Below are positions 31,701 through 43,566 of a stretch of DNA of 64,000 nt, one piece after another (positions within the stretch are counted from its first letter, which is position 1; every line of letters begins with the position of its first letter). Below the pieces are notes generated by a model that ran no database searches, was not told the origin of the DNA, and saw nothing but the letters and a program-made list of their open reading frames with translations. This stretch comes from Caulobacter sp. Lineage in GTDB: Bacteria; Pseudomonadota; Alphaproteobacteria; Caulobacterales; Caulobacteraceae. Where the stretch lies: positions 1 through 64,000 of the forward strand of contig JAIOXZ010000020.1 of assembly GCA_021741355.1 (NCBI GenBank), written 5' to 3'. The translations under genes were made by a program, and so were the position numbers.

Positions 31701-32878
31701 CCGCCGACCTCCTCGCCTGGCTGAACCTCGGCGTGCGCTGGCTGCATGTCATCGCCGGCATCGCCTGGATCGGCTCGTCCTTCTATTTCATGTGGCTGGA
31801 CGCGCGGCTGAAGGCCGACGAGACGACGCCCAAGGGCGTGCAGGGCGACCTGTGGGCCGTCCACGGCGGCGGCTTCTATCACAAGCGCAAATACCTCTCG
31901 GTCCCGCCGGACATGCCGGACGACCTGCACTGGTTCAAATGGGAGGCCTACACCACCTGGCTCAGCGGCTCGGCGTTGCTGGTGCTGATCTACTATCTTG
32001 GCGCACCGACCTATCTGATCGACGCCTCCAGGATGGACCTCGCGTCCTGGCAGGCCATCGGCATCGGCCTTGGTTTCCTGGCCGGCGGCTGGATCCTCTA
32101 CGACGCCCTGTGCCGCTCGCCGCTGGGCCAACGGCTGCGGCTGTTCGGTGTCGTCTGGTTCCTGATCCTGACCGGCGCGGGCTTCGCGCTGAGCCACATC
32201 TTCAGCAGCCGGGGCGCCTTCATCCATCTGGGGGCGATCATCGGCACGGTGATGGTCGCCAACGTCTTCCTGGTGATCATCCCCAACCAGCGGAAGATCG
32301 TCGCCGCCATGCTGGCCGGCCAGCCAGTCGATCCGGCGCTGGGCAAGCGCGGCAAGATGCGCTCGGTGCACAACAACTACATGACCCTGCCAGTGCTGTT
32401 CCTGATGGTCAGCAACCACTACCCGATGGTCATCGACCACTCGCTGAACTGGCTGCTGGTGGCGGGGATCGGGCTGAGCGGGGTGACCATCCGCCACTTC
32501 TTCAACCGCCGGAACGCCGGCGTCAGCGAGCCGATGATCCTGGTCGGCGGGGTGTTCATCTTCCTGATGGTGATGCTGGTGGCGATCGGCACGAAGCCGA
32601 AGCCGGCCGAGGTGGCGGGGGTCGTCGCGTTCAGCGAGGTGCAGGCCATCATCCGCAAGCATTGCATCGCCTGCCACTCGACCAGCCCGACGGATCCGGC
32701 GTTCGCCATGGCGCCCAATGGCGTCGCCTACGACACTGAAGCCGACATCCGTCGCTACGCCCCGCGCATCCACGAGCGCGCCGTGGCGACCGACAGCATG
32801 CCGCTGGGCAATCCGACCGGGATGACCGCCGCCGAGCGGGCGCGGCTGGGGGCCTGGATTCAGGCGGAGGCGAAGTGA
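31697..32878 (+). CDS. puuD: Membrane urate oxidase with C-terminal cytochrome c domain
   Basis: LNLGVRWLHVIAGIAWIGSSFYFMWLD, GGGFYHKRKY, multiple TMs, C-terminal heme motif CIACH. Confidence 0.92.
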   Translation: MTADLLAWLNLGVRWLHVIAGIAWIGSSFYFMWLDARLKADETTPKGVQGDLWAVHGGGFYHKRKYLSVPPDMPDDLHWFKWEAYTTWLSGSALLVLIYYLGAPTYLIDASRMDLASWQAIGIGLGFLAGGWILYDALCRSPLGQRLRLFGVVWFLILTGAGFALSHIFSSRGAFIHLGAIIGTVMVANVFLVIIPNQRKIVAAMLAGQPVDPALGKRGKMRSVHNNYMTLPVLFLMVSNHYPMVIDHSLNWLLVAGIGLSGVTIRHFFNRRNAGVSEPMILVGGVFIFLMVMLVAIGTKPKPAEVAGVVAFSEVQAIIRKHCIACHSTSPTDPAFAMAPNGVAYDTEADIRRYAPRIHERAVATDSMPLGNPTGMTAAERARLGAWIQAEAK

Positions 32879-33372
32879 TGCGCCGGGTGACGCCCAGACC
32901 CCTGACCGCCGAAGCCTTCGCGCCCTATGGCGAGGTCATCTCGGCCCGCGAGGGCGTGGAACAGTATCCGATCAACTACGGCGCCACGACGCGGTTCAAC
33001 GCGCTGGCCCATGTGGACGCCTCGACCGACAGCGGCGCGCCGATCATCAGCCTCTTCCGCTCGACGCCCCTGCCGGCGCCGGTGCTGAAGATCATGGAGC
33101 GCCACCCGGTCGGCAGCCAGGCCTTCATGCCGCTGAACGGCCGGCCGTACCTGGTGGCCGTGGCGCCGGCGGGCGAGCTGGATCCGGCGAAGATCGAGGT
33201 GTTCCTCGCGGCCGGCGACCAGGGCGTGAACTACGCGGCGGGGACCTGGCACCACTACTCGCTGGCGCTCAGCGAGGTCAGCGACTTCCTGGTGGTGGAT
33301 CGCGCCGGGCCGGGGGAGAACCTCGACGAGGTGGAGCTTGGGGAGGCGGACTGGATCGAGGTGGTGGTCTGA
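32878..33372 (+). CDS. allA: Ureidoglycolate lyase
   Basis: FAPYGEVI, FRSTPLPAPVLKIMERHPVGSQAFMPLNGRPYLVAVAP, GTWHHYSLAL. Confidence 0.93.
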   Translation: MRRVTPRPLTAEAFAPYGEVISAREGVEQYPINYGATTRFNALAHVDASTDSGAPIISLFRSTPLPAPVLKIMERHPVGSQAFMPLNGRPYLVAVAPAGELDPAKIEVFLAAGDQGVNYAAGTWHHYSLALSEVSDFLVVDRAGPGENLDEVELGEADWIEVVV

Positions 33373-33379
33373 TCTCAAG

Positions 33380-33492
33380 TGTCATCCCGGAAGACGCGAA
33401 GCGGCTATCCGGGACCCAGATCGAGTCCCATCGAACGTGACTGAAACCGAATCTGGGTCCCGGGTCGTCCCTGTGGTCCGCCCGGGATGACA
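33380..33492. repeat. Palindromic repeat family A, divergent copy
   Basis: TGTCATCCCGG...ATCCGGGACCCAGAT / ATCTGGGTCCCGGGT...CCCGGGATGACA between convergent allA and malate synthase. Confidence 0.85.
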
Positions 33493-33493
33493 G

Positions 33494-35080
<1,587 letters not shown>

Positions 35081-35149
35081 GTCTCACTCCTTCAGGGCCG
35101 ATGGTGATAGACCCGGGGGGACAGGGGCGACAAGGCAGGGGAGTCGATC

Positions 35150-36001
35150 ATGCCGTTCAACGCCGGGCTTGCGGGCGCGACCTGGGGTCCGATCCACTGG
35201 GAGATGACGCCGCGCCGGGCTCTCGCCTACCGCGCCGCCCTGGCGCCGCAGGACGCGGCCGGGCTCGACGATGCGGCGGCCAGGGGCCTGTTCGCCCTGC
35301 CGATGCAGGTGGTCTCGCCCGAATGGGTGCTGGTGCTGATGGCCCGCGAGCATCCGGACCAGACCCTGACCGCAGCCGAAGGGCGACAGGCCGTGCATGC
35401 CGGCCAGGACAGCGTCTTCCTGCGGCCGATCCGCGCCGGCGACGCGCTTCAGGTGACAGCGACGCTGCTGGGCGCGAGGTCGAGCCGCGCGGGCGTGGTC
35501 ACCGCCACCCGGTTCGAGACGCGGGACGCCAGGACCGGCGTGCTGATGGTCGAGACCCTGTCGACGACCGTCTATCGCGAGGTGGCCCTCACGGGCGTCG
35601 AATCCGCTGACGTCCCCGCCCCGGCCTATGCGGCGCCGGACGCCGGCGCGGCCGAAGTGGTCCTTCCGACGAGCCCTGCCCTGCCGCACATCTATTCCGA
35701 ATGCGCCGAGATCTGGAACCCGATCCACACCGAGCGGCAGGTGGCGCTGGCGGCGGGGCTGCCGGACATCATCATCCATGGCACGGCGCTCTGGGCCCTG
35801 GCGGGGATCGAGGCGGCGCGGATCTACGCCGATGGCGACACGCGCCGGCTGACCCGGCTGGCGGCGCGGTTCACCGGCCAGGCGTTGCCGGGACGGCCGA
35901 TGACGCTGGCGCACGAGCCGGTTGGCAGCGACGTACGCCTGGCGCTGCGGTCGGACGATGGGCGAGTGCTGCTGACGGGACTGGCGGGGTTTAGCACATA
36001 G
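35150..36001 (+). CDS. MaoC-like hotdog-fold dehydratase family protein
   Basis: VFLRPIRAGDALQVTATLLGARSSRAGVVTATRFETRDARTG... WNPIHTERQVALAAGLPDIIIHGTALWALA. Confidence 0.8.
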   Translation: MPFNAGLAGATWGPIHWEMTPRRALAYRAALAPQDAAGLDDAAARGLFALPMQVVSPEWVLVLMAREHPDQTLTAAEGRQAVHAGQDSVFLRPIRAGDALQVTATLLGARSSRAGVVTATRFETRDARTGVLMVETLSTTVYREVALTGVESADVPAPAYAAPDAGAAEVVLPTSPALPHIYSECAEIWNPIHTERQVALAAGLPDIIIHGTALWALAGIEAARIYADGDTRRLTRLAARFTGQALPGRPMTLAHEPVGSDVRLALRSDDGRVLLTGLAGFST

Positions 36002-36006
36002 TCAAC

Positions 36007-36122
36007 GCTCCCCACCCTTCGTGGGGAGCTGTCAGGCGGAGCCTGACTGAGGGGTGTCGGTGCACGGCAACTCCCCTCCACCGCCTCCGGCGGTCCCCCT
36101 CCCCAGCGAAGCTGGGGAGGAT
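36007..36122. repeat. Composite palindromic repeat family B, copy 1
   Basis: GCTCCCCACCCTTCGTGGGGAGCTGTCAGGCGGAGCCTGACTGAGG...CTCCCCTCCACCGCCTCCGGCGGTCCCCCTCCCCAGCGAAGCTGGGGAGGA. Confidence 0.92.
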
Positions 36123-37696
36123 CAGCCTTTTGATTCCGCCGCCAGCACCGCCCGCAGCTCGGCCTTGGCGATCTTTTCCAGCGTCGACCTTGGCAACTCC
36201 GGGACCAGCCGCACCTCGTGCGGCCGCTTGAAGCTGGCCAGGGTCGCGGCGCAGGCTTCCAGCACGCGATCCGGCAGGCCCGCATCCGCGGCATCGACCG
36301 GGATCACGAACGCCACCGGGACCTCGTCGAGCATCGGATGGCGCCGGCCGACCACGGCGCATTCCCGCACGCCCGCGACCGAGCTGACGACCCGCTCGAT
36401 CTCGGACGCCGCAACGTTCTCGCCGCCGACCTTGAGCATGTCCTTGCTGCGGTCGGCGAAATACAGGAACCCGTCCTCGCCCAGCCGCACCCGGTCGCCG
36501 GTGATGAACAGGCCTTCCGGCGTGTAGGCCCTCGCCGTCGCTTCCGGATCGTTGGCGTATTCCAGGAACAGCGAGACGCCCGGCCAGCCCTCGACATGCA
36601 GGTCGCCGGTTTCGCCCGGCTTCACCGGCCGGCCCTCGTCGTCCAGCACATGAATGCGGTAGCCCGGCGAGGGCCGGCCCATCGACATCGGCGCATCCTT
36701 CAGGTGCGGGCTGCCGACCGTGCCCTGGGTGATGGTCTCGGTCATGCCCCACCAGCCGATGGTCTTGACCCCGAACAGGGCGTCCGTCGGCGGCTCGCAG
36801 ACGCCGTTGCCCCAGAAGCGGTAGCTGTGCTTCTCCGGCTTCGGCTGCCCGGCGATCGCCTTGAGGCAGAAGGGCACCATTGAGGCCCAGGTGCAGCCGT
36901 GCTTCAGCGAGACCGGCCAGAACCGAGAGGCGGAGAATTTCGGCTGCAGCACCATCGTCGCCCCGGCCCAGAGCGCGGCAGCCACCGAGTAGGACTGGGC
37001 GTTGGTGTGGAACAGCGGCAGCGTGACCAGATGCACGTCGTCCGGCCGCAGGTCCTCGTGCAGGGCGCACATCTTCGCCCCCCAGAGGAAGTTGGCGTGG
37101 GTCCAGAGCACCGCCTTGGGCCGGGCCGTGGTGCCCGACGTGTACTGGATGGCGAAGTGAGCCATCGGGTCGTGCGGCCGCGCGGTCAGGGTCGCCGTGT
37201 CGGCATCGAGCGTCGAGAAGGACTCGAAGGCGCTGACGTCCGCCTCCGCCGGGGCGCCGTTGTCGTCCGCCGTGACGACCAGCCAGCCGAGGTTCGGCGC
37301 GGAGTCGCGGACGAGGGCGGCGAATTTCGGCTGGGTGATCCCGCCGACTGCGCCGCTATGGCTGGCGAAGTAGCTGATCTCGTCTGCGGAGGACTTGGCG
37401 TTGGTGGTCACCGCCACGGCGCCGGCGTAGGCGCAGCCGAGCCAGGCGATGACCGACTCCGGACAGTTGTCGAGGTGCACCAGAACCCGGTCGGCGGGCT
37501 TCACGCCCCGCGCCTGCAGACCAGCAGCGAAGCGGCGGATGGCCTCGGCCAGCTGGACGTAGGACCAGGCCCGGCCCGCGCCCTCGAACGGCTCCCAGAT
37601 CAGCGCCGCGTGATCGCCCCGCTGTTGCGCCTGCATGTCGATCAGGCTGCGGACGTCCATGCCCGCGAAGGGATTGATCGGCGTGAGCATAGACAT
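36122..37696 (-). CDS. AMP-binding acyl-CoA synthetase family protein
   Basis: IQYTSGTTARPKAVLWTHAN, GWWGMTETITQG, FLYFADRSKDMLKVGGENVAASEIE. Confidence 0.93.
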   Translation of the reverse strand: MSMLTPINPFAGMDVRSLIDMQAQQRGDHAALIWEPFEGAGRAWSYVQLAEAIRRFAAGLQARGVKPADRVLVHLDNCPESVIAWLGCAYAGAVAVTTNAKSSADEISYFASHSGAVGGITQPKFAALVRDSAPNLGWLVVTADDNGAPAEADVSAFESFSTLDADTATLTARPHDPMAHFAIQYTSGTTARPKAVLWTHANFLWGAKMCALHEDLRPDDVHLVTLPLFHTNAQSYSVAAALWAGATMVLQPKFSASRFWPVSLKHGCTWASMVPFCLKAIAGQPKPEKHSYRFWGNGVCEPPTDALFGVKTIGWWGMTETITQGTVGSPHLKDAPMSMGRPSPGYRIHVLDDEGRPVKPGETGDLHVEGWPGVSLFLEYANDPEATARAYTPEGLFITGDRVRLGEDGFLYFADRSKDMLKVGGENVAASEIERVVSSVAGVRECAVVGRRHPMLDEVPVAFVIPVDAADAGLPDRVLEACAATLASFKRPHEVRLVPELPRSTLEKIAKAELRAVLAAESKG

Positions 37697-37802
37697 CTGG
37701 TTTCCCCTTCGAAGCCCATGGCGAATGCCCCATTGGACGGCGACTTGCAATTCTGACCGATTAGTCCAATAATGACCGAACAGTCAAATTGATGGCCGCG
37801 CC

Positions 37803-38447
37803 ATGATCGCCCAGACCGACGACCTCAAGACCGACCGCCGCCGGGAACGCACCCGGGCCGCCCTGCTGCAGGCCGGCCAGTCGCTGTTCGCCGCCCAGTC
37901 GGTGGATGCGGTCAGCATCGACGACATCGTGCTGGCCGCGGATGTGGCCAAGGGCAGCTTCTACAACCACTTTACCGACAAGGACGCCCTGGCGCGCGAG
38001 ATCGCCGCCCGGGTCCGGGCCGAAGCCGAGGCGCAGGTCGATGAGGCCAACGCCGGCATCGCCGATCCGGCGCTGCGCATGGCCAGGGCCCAGGCCGTGT
38101 TCGTTCGCTTCGCCGCCCGCAACCCGGAGCGGGCGCGCGCGATGATGCGGCTGCACGCCGGCGCGACCCTGCCGAACGCCCCGATGAACCGCGGCCTGCG
38201 CGCCGATGTCGAGGCTGGTCTGGCGTCCGGTCTGTTTCATGGCGTGACGCTGGAGATCGGCCTGCTGATGGCCATGGGCATGGGCATGATCGCCGTCACC
38301 CGGGCACTGGACGCCAACGGCGCCACGCCGCCGGACGTCCTGTCCCGCGACCTCATATTCGGCCTGCTGCGCGGGCTGGGCGTCGCCGAAGAGAGCGCCC
38401 GGACCCTCAGTGGCTCGGCCGTCGCCGACATTTTCAAGGAGACCTGA
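37803..38447 (+). CDS. TetR/AcrR family transcriptional regulator
   Basis: RRRERTRAALLQAGQSLFAAQSVDAVSIDDIVLAADVAKGSFYNHFTDKDAL. Confidence 0.9.
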   Translation: MIAQTDDLKTDRRRERTRAALLQAGQSLFAAQSVDAVSIDDIVLAADVAKGSFYNHFTDKDALAREIAARVRAEAEAQVDEANAGIADPALRMARAQAVFVRFAARNPERARAMMRLHAGATLPNAPMNRGLRADVEAGLASGLFHGVTLEIGLLMAMGMGMIAVTRALDANGATPPDVLSRDLIFGLLRGLGVAEESARTLSGSAVADIFKET

Positions 38448-38449
38448 GC

Positions 38450-39376
38450 ATGAGCGTGATCCGTATCGAGGATATCGCCCACGTCCGTTTCACCGCGCCG
38501 GATCTCGGTGAGATGCAGACCTGGCAGGAACAATTCGGCCTGCAGGTCGCCGACCGCAGCGACAAGCGCCTGTTCATGCGCGGCCGGGGCGGCGCGCCGT
38601 TCCTGCACGCGACAGAGCTCGGTGAGCCGGGATTCGCGGGCATCGGCTTCCGCGCCGCCGGCCTGGCCGATCTGGAGACCCTGGCGGCGGCCGAGGGCGT
38701 GGCGGTCGAGCCGCTCGACGCGCCCGGCGGCGGCTTCGTCGTGCGGCTGTCCGATCCCGATGGACACGCGGTCGAGGTGGTCGCCGGACAAACCTTCACC
38801 GATCCCGAAGCCTTTTCACCACGCCAACCCTGGAACGGCGCCGACGGCCGTGCGCGGCTGCGTACCGTCAAGCGGATGGAGCGCGGACCGGCCAACGTCA
38901 TCCGGCTCGGCCACGCCGTCCTGAACGTCTCGAACTTCCGCGCCTCGGAGGCCTGGTACAAGGCGCGATTCGGCTTCATCACCTCCGACGAGATCGCGCT
39001 CTCGCCCGAGTTTTCCCTCGGCGCCTTCCTGCGCTGCGACCGCGGCGACACGCCCACCGACCACCACACCCTGTTCCTGTTCCAGAACCCCAAGGGGCCC
39101 GGCTTCAACCATGCCGCCTTCGAAGTGCGCGACCTGGACGATCTGATGGCCGGCCACGATCACCTGAAGTCGGCCAGCCGGACCCCGGCCTGGGGCGTCG
39201 GCCGCCATGTGCTGGGAAGCCAGGTGTTCGACTACTGGGCCGATCCCTGGGGTCATGTGCTGGAACACTGGACCGACGGAGACCTGCTGACCGCCGCCGA
39301 CGGCTCCAACGTCGTCCCCATCACCGAACTGGTCGGCGTGCAGTGGGGCCCGCCGCCCGGACCGGCCTTCGGTTAG
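38450..39376 (+). CDS. VOC-family type I extradiol dioxygenase-like protein
   Basis: Two VOC modules; candidate ligands in LGHAVLNV, FNHAAFEV and HVLEHW. Confidence 0.85.
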   Translation: MSVIRIEDIAHVRFTAPDLGEMQTWQEQFGLQVADRSDKRLFMRGRGGAPFLHATELGEPGFAGIGFRAAGLADLETLAAAEGVAVEPLDAPGGGFVVRLSDPDGHAVEVVAGQTFTDPEAFSPRQPWNGADGRARLRTVKRMERGPANVIRLGHAVLNVSNFRASEAWYKARFGFITSDEIALSPEFSLGAFLRCDRGDTPTDHHTLFLFQNPKGPGFNHAAFEVRDLDDLMAGHDHLKSASRTPAWGVGRHVLGSQVFDYWADPWGHVLEHWTDGDLLTAADGSNVVPITELVGVQWGPPPGPAFG

Positions 39377-39387
39377 GAGCCGCAGCC

Positions 39388-40236
39388 ATGAAACTCGCCA
39401 CCTTCACCGCCGGCGCCGCGCCGGAGCTCGGCGCCATCGTCGGGGACCGCATCGTTCCCCTGAACCGCGCCGCGCCGGGCTTCCCGACCGACATGATCGG
39501 CCTGATCAAGGCCTGGTCGTCTGTCGAGGCCGATGTCCGCCGCATCGCAGACGCCGGAACCGGCGCCTTGGCGCTAGATAGCGTCCACCTGCTGGCCCCG
39601 ATCCCCCGGCCCGGCAAGATCTGGGCGATCGGCCTCAACTACGCCGACCACATCGCCGAGAGCGGCGTCGAGACCCCGCCCAACCAGGTCTGGTTCACCA
39701 AGGCCGGTACGGCAGTGACGGGGCCGTTCGATCCGGTTCAGGTCCCCACGGCCTTCTGCGACTACGAAGTCGAGATGGTCGCGGTGATCGGCGCCGGCGG
39801 CCGCAACCTCAGCAAGGCTGACGCCCCCGGCGCCGTGTTCGGCTGGTGTGTCGGCAACGACGTCACCGAACGGATGTGGCAGCACCGCACGCCGCAGTGG
39901 TCGCTGGGCAAGTCGTTCGACACCCACGCCCCGTTCGGTCCCTGGATCACCACCGCCGACGAGATCGCCGATCCGCACGCGCTGGACCTGCGATGCCTGA
40001 TCAACGGCGAGACGCGGCAGAACTCGAATACGAAGCACCTGGTATTCGACGTCTGGGCGCAGATCGAGCACCTCTCTACGGCCATGACCCTGGAGCCCGG
40101 CGACGTGATCTTCACCGGCACCCCGGGCGGGGTCGGGGCGGCCATGGACCCGCGCCAGTTCCTCAAGGCCGGCGACGTGATGCGCTGCGAGGTCGAGGGG
40201 CTGGGCGCCATCGAAGCGGTCTGCGAGGCGGTCTGA
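39388..40236 (+). CDS. Fumarylacetoacetate hydrolase family protein
   Basis: IWAIGLNYADHIAESG, VWFTKAGTAVTGPFDPV, DYEVEMVAVIG, GDVIFTGTPGGVG. Confidence 0.93.
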   Translation: MKLATFTAGAAPELGAIVGDRIVPLNRAAPGFPTDMIGLIKAWSSVEADVRRIADAGTGALALDSVHLLAPIPRPGKIWAIGLNYADHIAESGVETPPNQVWFTKAGTAVTGPFDPVQVPTAFCDYEVEMVAVIGAGGRNLSKADAPGAVFGWCVGNDVTERMWQHRTPQWSLGKSFDTHAPFGPWITTADEIADPHALDLRCLINGETRQNSNTKHLVFDVWAQIEHLSTAMTLEPGDVIFTGTPGGVGAAMDPRQFLKAGDVMRCEVEGLGAIEAVCEAV

Positions 40237-41657
40237 TGAGCCACGATTGCGACGTGCTGGTCGTCGGGCTCGGGCCCGTCGGCGCGGGCCTCTGCGCCCT
40301 GCTGGCGCGCGAAGGCGTCAGCGCCATAGCGGTCGAGAAGGAGGCGGACGTCTATCCCCTGCCCCGCGCCGCCCATTTCGACCACGAGATCATGCGGCTG
40401 TTCCAGAAGCTGGGCATCGCGCAGGAAATGCAGGCCGCCTCGCAGGTCGCGCCGGCCTATGAGTTCAGGAACGCCGCCGGCGAGATCCTGATGAGCTATG
40501 ACCTGATCGCCCAGGGCAGCCCGTCCGGCTGGGCGCCGAGCTATATGTTCCACCAGCCAAGCCTGGAGGTCGCGCTGCGGCGGCTGGCGGACGAGTCGCC
40601 GCTGGTCGACCTGCGCCTGCGCCGGACCCTGTCGTCGTTCACACAGGTCGCTGACGGCGTGACTGCCCGGATCGATGGACCGGACGGCCCCGAGACGATC
40701 CGCGCCCGCTGGATGGTCGCCTGCGACGGCGCCAAGAGCCCGGTGCGCGAGGCGCTGGGCATCGGCCTGGACGACTACGGCTTCGACGAGCCCTGGCTGG
40801 TGCTCGACGCCCTGGTCAGCGACCCCTCGCGCCTGCCTCGCGCCAACCTGCAGATCTGCGACCCCGCCCGGCCGACCACCTGTCTGGTGATGAGCCAGGG
40901 CCGGCACCGCTGGGAGTTCATGCTGCTGCCGGGCGAGACGCCCGAGGACCTGCTGGACGATGCGAAGATCCGCGAGCTGCTGAGACCCTGGAACTGCGAC
41001 GGTGTCGTCGAGATCGAGCGCAAGGCGGTCTACCGCTTCCATGGCCGGGTCGCGCAGCGCTGGCGCGAAGGCCGCGTCCTGCTCGCCGGCGACGCCGCCC
41101 ACCAGACCCCGCCGTTCGCAGGACAGGGCATGTGTTCGGGCCTGCGCGACGCCGACAACCTGGCCTGGAAGCTGGCGGCGGTGATCAAGCGCGGCGCCAA
41201 CCCGGCCCTGCTCGACAGTTACCAGACCGAGCGCGAGCCGCAGGTGCGCAGCGTGATCCAGCTGGCCATCGCCATGGGCAAGGTGGTCTGCATCAGCGAT
41301 CCGGCGGCGGCTGCCATGCGTGACGCCGGCATGCTGGCCCAGCGCGCGGCGGGTGGCTCAGCGCCCCCGCCCGCGCCGCTCCGGCTGGGTCCGGGCATCT
41401 CGCTGGACGGCGGCGGCGAGTATTTCCCGCAGCCGTGGTCGGGGGATGTGCGGATGGACGACATGCTCGGCGAGGGACCGTGGTTGATCACGCGGGAGGG
41501 GCTGGGCGACGGAGCACTGGCGCCGTTCGCCGCCGATCTGAAGCGTTGGCTGGACAGCCGGCAGGCCGACGCGGTCTTCATTCGCCCCGATCGCTACGTC
41601 TTCGGCGTCGGCGCTCCGGAGGCTCTTGAAGACGCCTGGGCGGAGCGGGTTTCCTAG
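40236..41657 (+). CDS. FAD-dependent aromatic monooxygenase (MhpA/PheA-like)
   Basis: DVLVVGLGPVGAGLCALLAREGVSAIAVEK; RVLLAGDAAHQTPPFAGQGMCSGLRDADNLAWKLA. Confidence 0.92.
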   Translation: MSHDCDVLVVGLGPVGAGLCALLAREGVSAIAVEKEADVYPLPRAAHFDHEIMRLFQKLGIAQEMQAASQVAPAYEFRNAAGEILMSYDLIAQGSPSGWAPSYMFHQPSLEVALRRLADESPLVDLRLRRTLSSFTQVADGVTARIDGPDGPETIRARWMVACDGAKSPVREALGIGLDDYGFDEPWLVLDALVSDPSRLPRANLQICDPARPTTCLVMSQGRHRWEFMLLPGETPEDLLDDAKIRELLRPWNCDGVVEIERKAVYRFHGRVAQRWREGRVLLAGDAAHQTPPFAGQGMCSGLRDADNLAWKLAAVIKRGANPALLDSYQTEREPQVRSVIQLAIAMGKVVCISDPAAAAMRDAGMLAQRAAGGSAPPPAPLRLGPGISLDGGGEYFPQPWSGDVRMDDMLGEGPWLITREGLGDGALAPFAADLKRWLDSRQADAVFIRPDRYVFGVGAPEALEDAWAERVS

Positions 41658-41664
41658 GCTCGAT

Positions 41665-41779
41665 GCTCCCCACGCTTGTGGGGAGCTGTCAGGCGGAGCC
41701 TGACTGAGGGGGGGTGCCGTGCACCGACTCCCCTCCACCGCCTCCGGCGGTGCCCCTCCCCAGCTAAGCTGGGGAGGAT
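41665..41779. repeat. Composite palindromic repeat family B, copy 2
   Basis: GCTCCCCACGCTTGTGGGGAGCTGTCAGGCGGAGCCTGACTGAGG...CTCCACCGCCTCCGGCGGTGCCCCTCCCCAGCTAAGCTGGGGAGGA. Confidence 0.92.
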
Positions 41780-41785
41780 CGGCAA

Positions 41786-42379
41786 CTAGAGGATCCCGCA
41801 CGCCTCCTCGAAGCTCAGCCTCGGGTTCCTCGGAAACAGCCCCTCCTCGTTCCCGTACCCAATGTTGCAGACAAAGTTCGCCTCCCAGGTCGTGCCGGCG
41901 AAGAACTCGGCATTGATGCCGTCCAGCTTCACGCCGGACATCGGCCCGCAGTCCAGCCCCAGCGACCGGGCCGCCATCATCAGGTAGGCGGCCTGCAGGC
42001 AGCCGTTGCGGAACGCCGTCTCGCGGGTCAGCGCTTCGTTTGACGTGAACCAGTCCTTCGCCCCCGGATTGTGCGGGAACAGCTCCGGCAGGCGGTCGGC
42101 GAAGGCCATGTCGTAGGCCATGATCACATTGACTGGCGCTGCCAGCGTCTTGGGCCGGTTGCCGGACGACATATGCGGGGCCAGCCGCGCCTTGGCTTCG
42201 TCGCTGGTGATGAACAGGAACCGGCCCGGCAGGCAGTTGCCCGAGGTCGGGCCCATCTTCGCCAGGTCGTACATCTCCCGGATCAGGGCTTCGGAAACCG
42301 TCTCCGCCGTCCAGCCGTTGCGCGTGCGGGCGGTGCGGAAAACCTGGTCGAGACAGGCGTCAGGCAGGCGGGCGGGCAT
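41786..42379 (-). CDS. rutE: RutE-like malonic semialdehyde reductase (nitroreductase fold)
   Basis: [53 protein letters not shown]. Confidence 0.92.
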   Translation of the reverse strand: MPARLPDACLDQVFRTARTRNGWTAETVSEALIREMYDLAKMGPTSGNCLPGRFLFITSDEAKARLAPHMSSGNRPKTLAAPVNVIMAYDMAFADRLPELFPHNPGAKDWFTSNEALTRETAFRNGCLQAAYLMMAARSLGLDCGPMSGVKLDGINAEFFAGTTWEANFVCNIGYGNEEGLFPRNPRLSFEEACGIL

Positions 42380-42456
42380 GGAAGCGGAAACTCCGGTTGG
42401 CGCCGCCGCAGCGTATGCCATGTTGGCGCCCCGACAACACGGAAGTCCCAAGGCGC

Positions 42457-43161
<705 letters not shown>

Positions 43162-43172
43162 GGAGCTCCCAC

Positions 43173-43562
43173 ATGCCCAAGACCGTCATCACCCCGCCGG
43201 GGACCCAGAAACCCATCGCCCCCTTCTCGCCCGGCACGCTCGCCGACGGCGTGGTCTACGTCTCCGGCACCCTGGCCTTCGACAAGGACAACAACGTCGC
43301 CTGCGTCGGGGACGCCGAGGGCCAGACGCGGATCGTGCTGGAGACGATCAAGTCGGTCATCGAGACCGCCGGCGGGACCATGGACGACGTGACCATGAAC
43401 CACATCTTCCTCAAGGACTGGGCGGACTACGCCGCCCTGAACAAGGTCTATGCGGAGTATTTCCCGGGCGACAAGCCGGCCCGGTTCTGCATCGTCTGCG
43501 GCCTGGTGCGACCCGACTTCCTGGTCGAGATCGCCTCGATCGCCCACATCGGCAAACGCTGA
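43173..43562 (+). CDS. rutC: RutC family (RidA-like) aminoacrylate deaminase
   Basis: [42 protein letters not shown]... [25 protein letters not shown]. Confidence 0.95.
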   Translation: MPKTVITPPGTQKPIAPFSPGTLADGVVYVSGTLAFDKDNNVACVGDAEGQTRIVLETIKSVIETAGGTMDDVTMNHIFLKDWADYAALNKVYAEYFPGDKPARFCIVCGLVRPDFLVEIASIAHIGKR

Positions 43563-43566
43563 GTCC

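Noticed and set aside
42380-42456. RutR-type operator upstream of rut genes
   Set aside because: No TTGACCANNTGGTCAA-like palindrome found in the spacer
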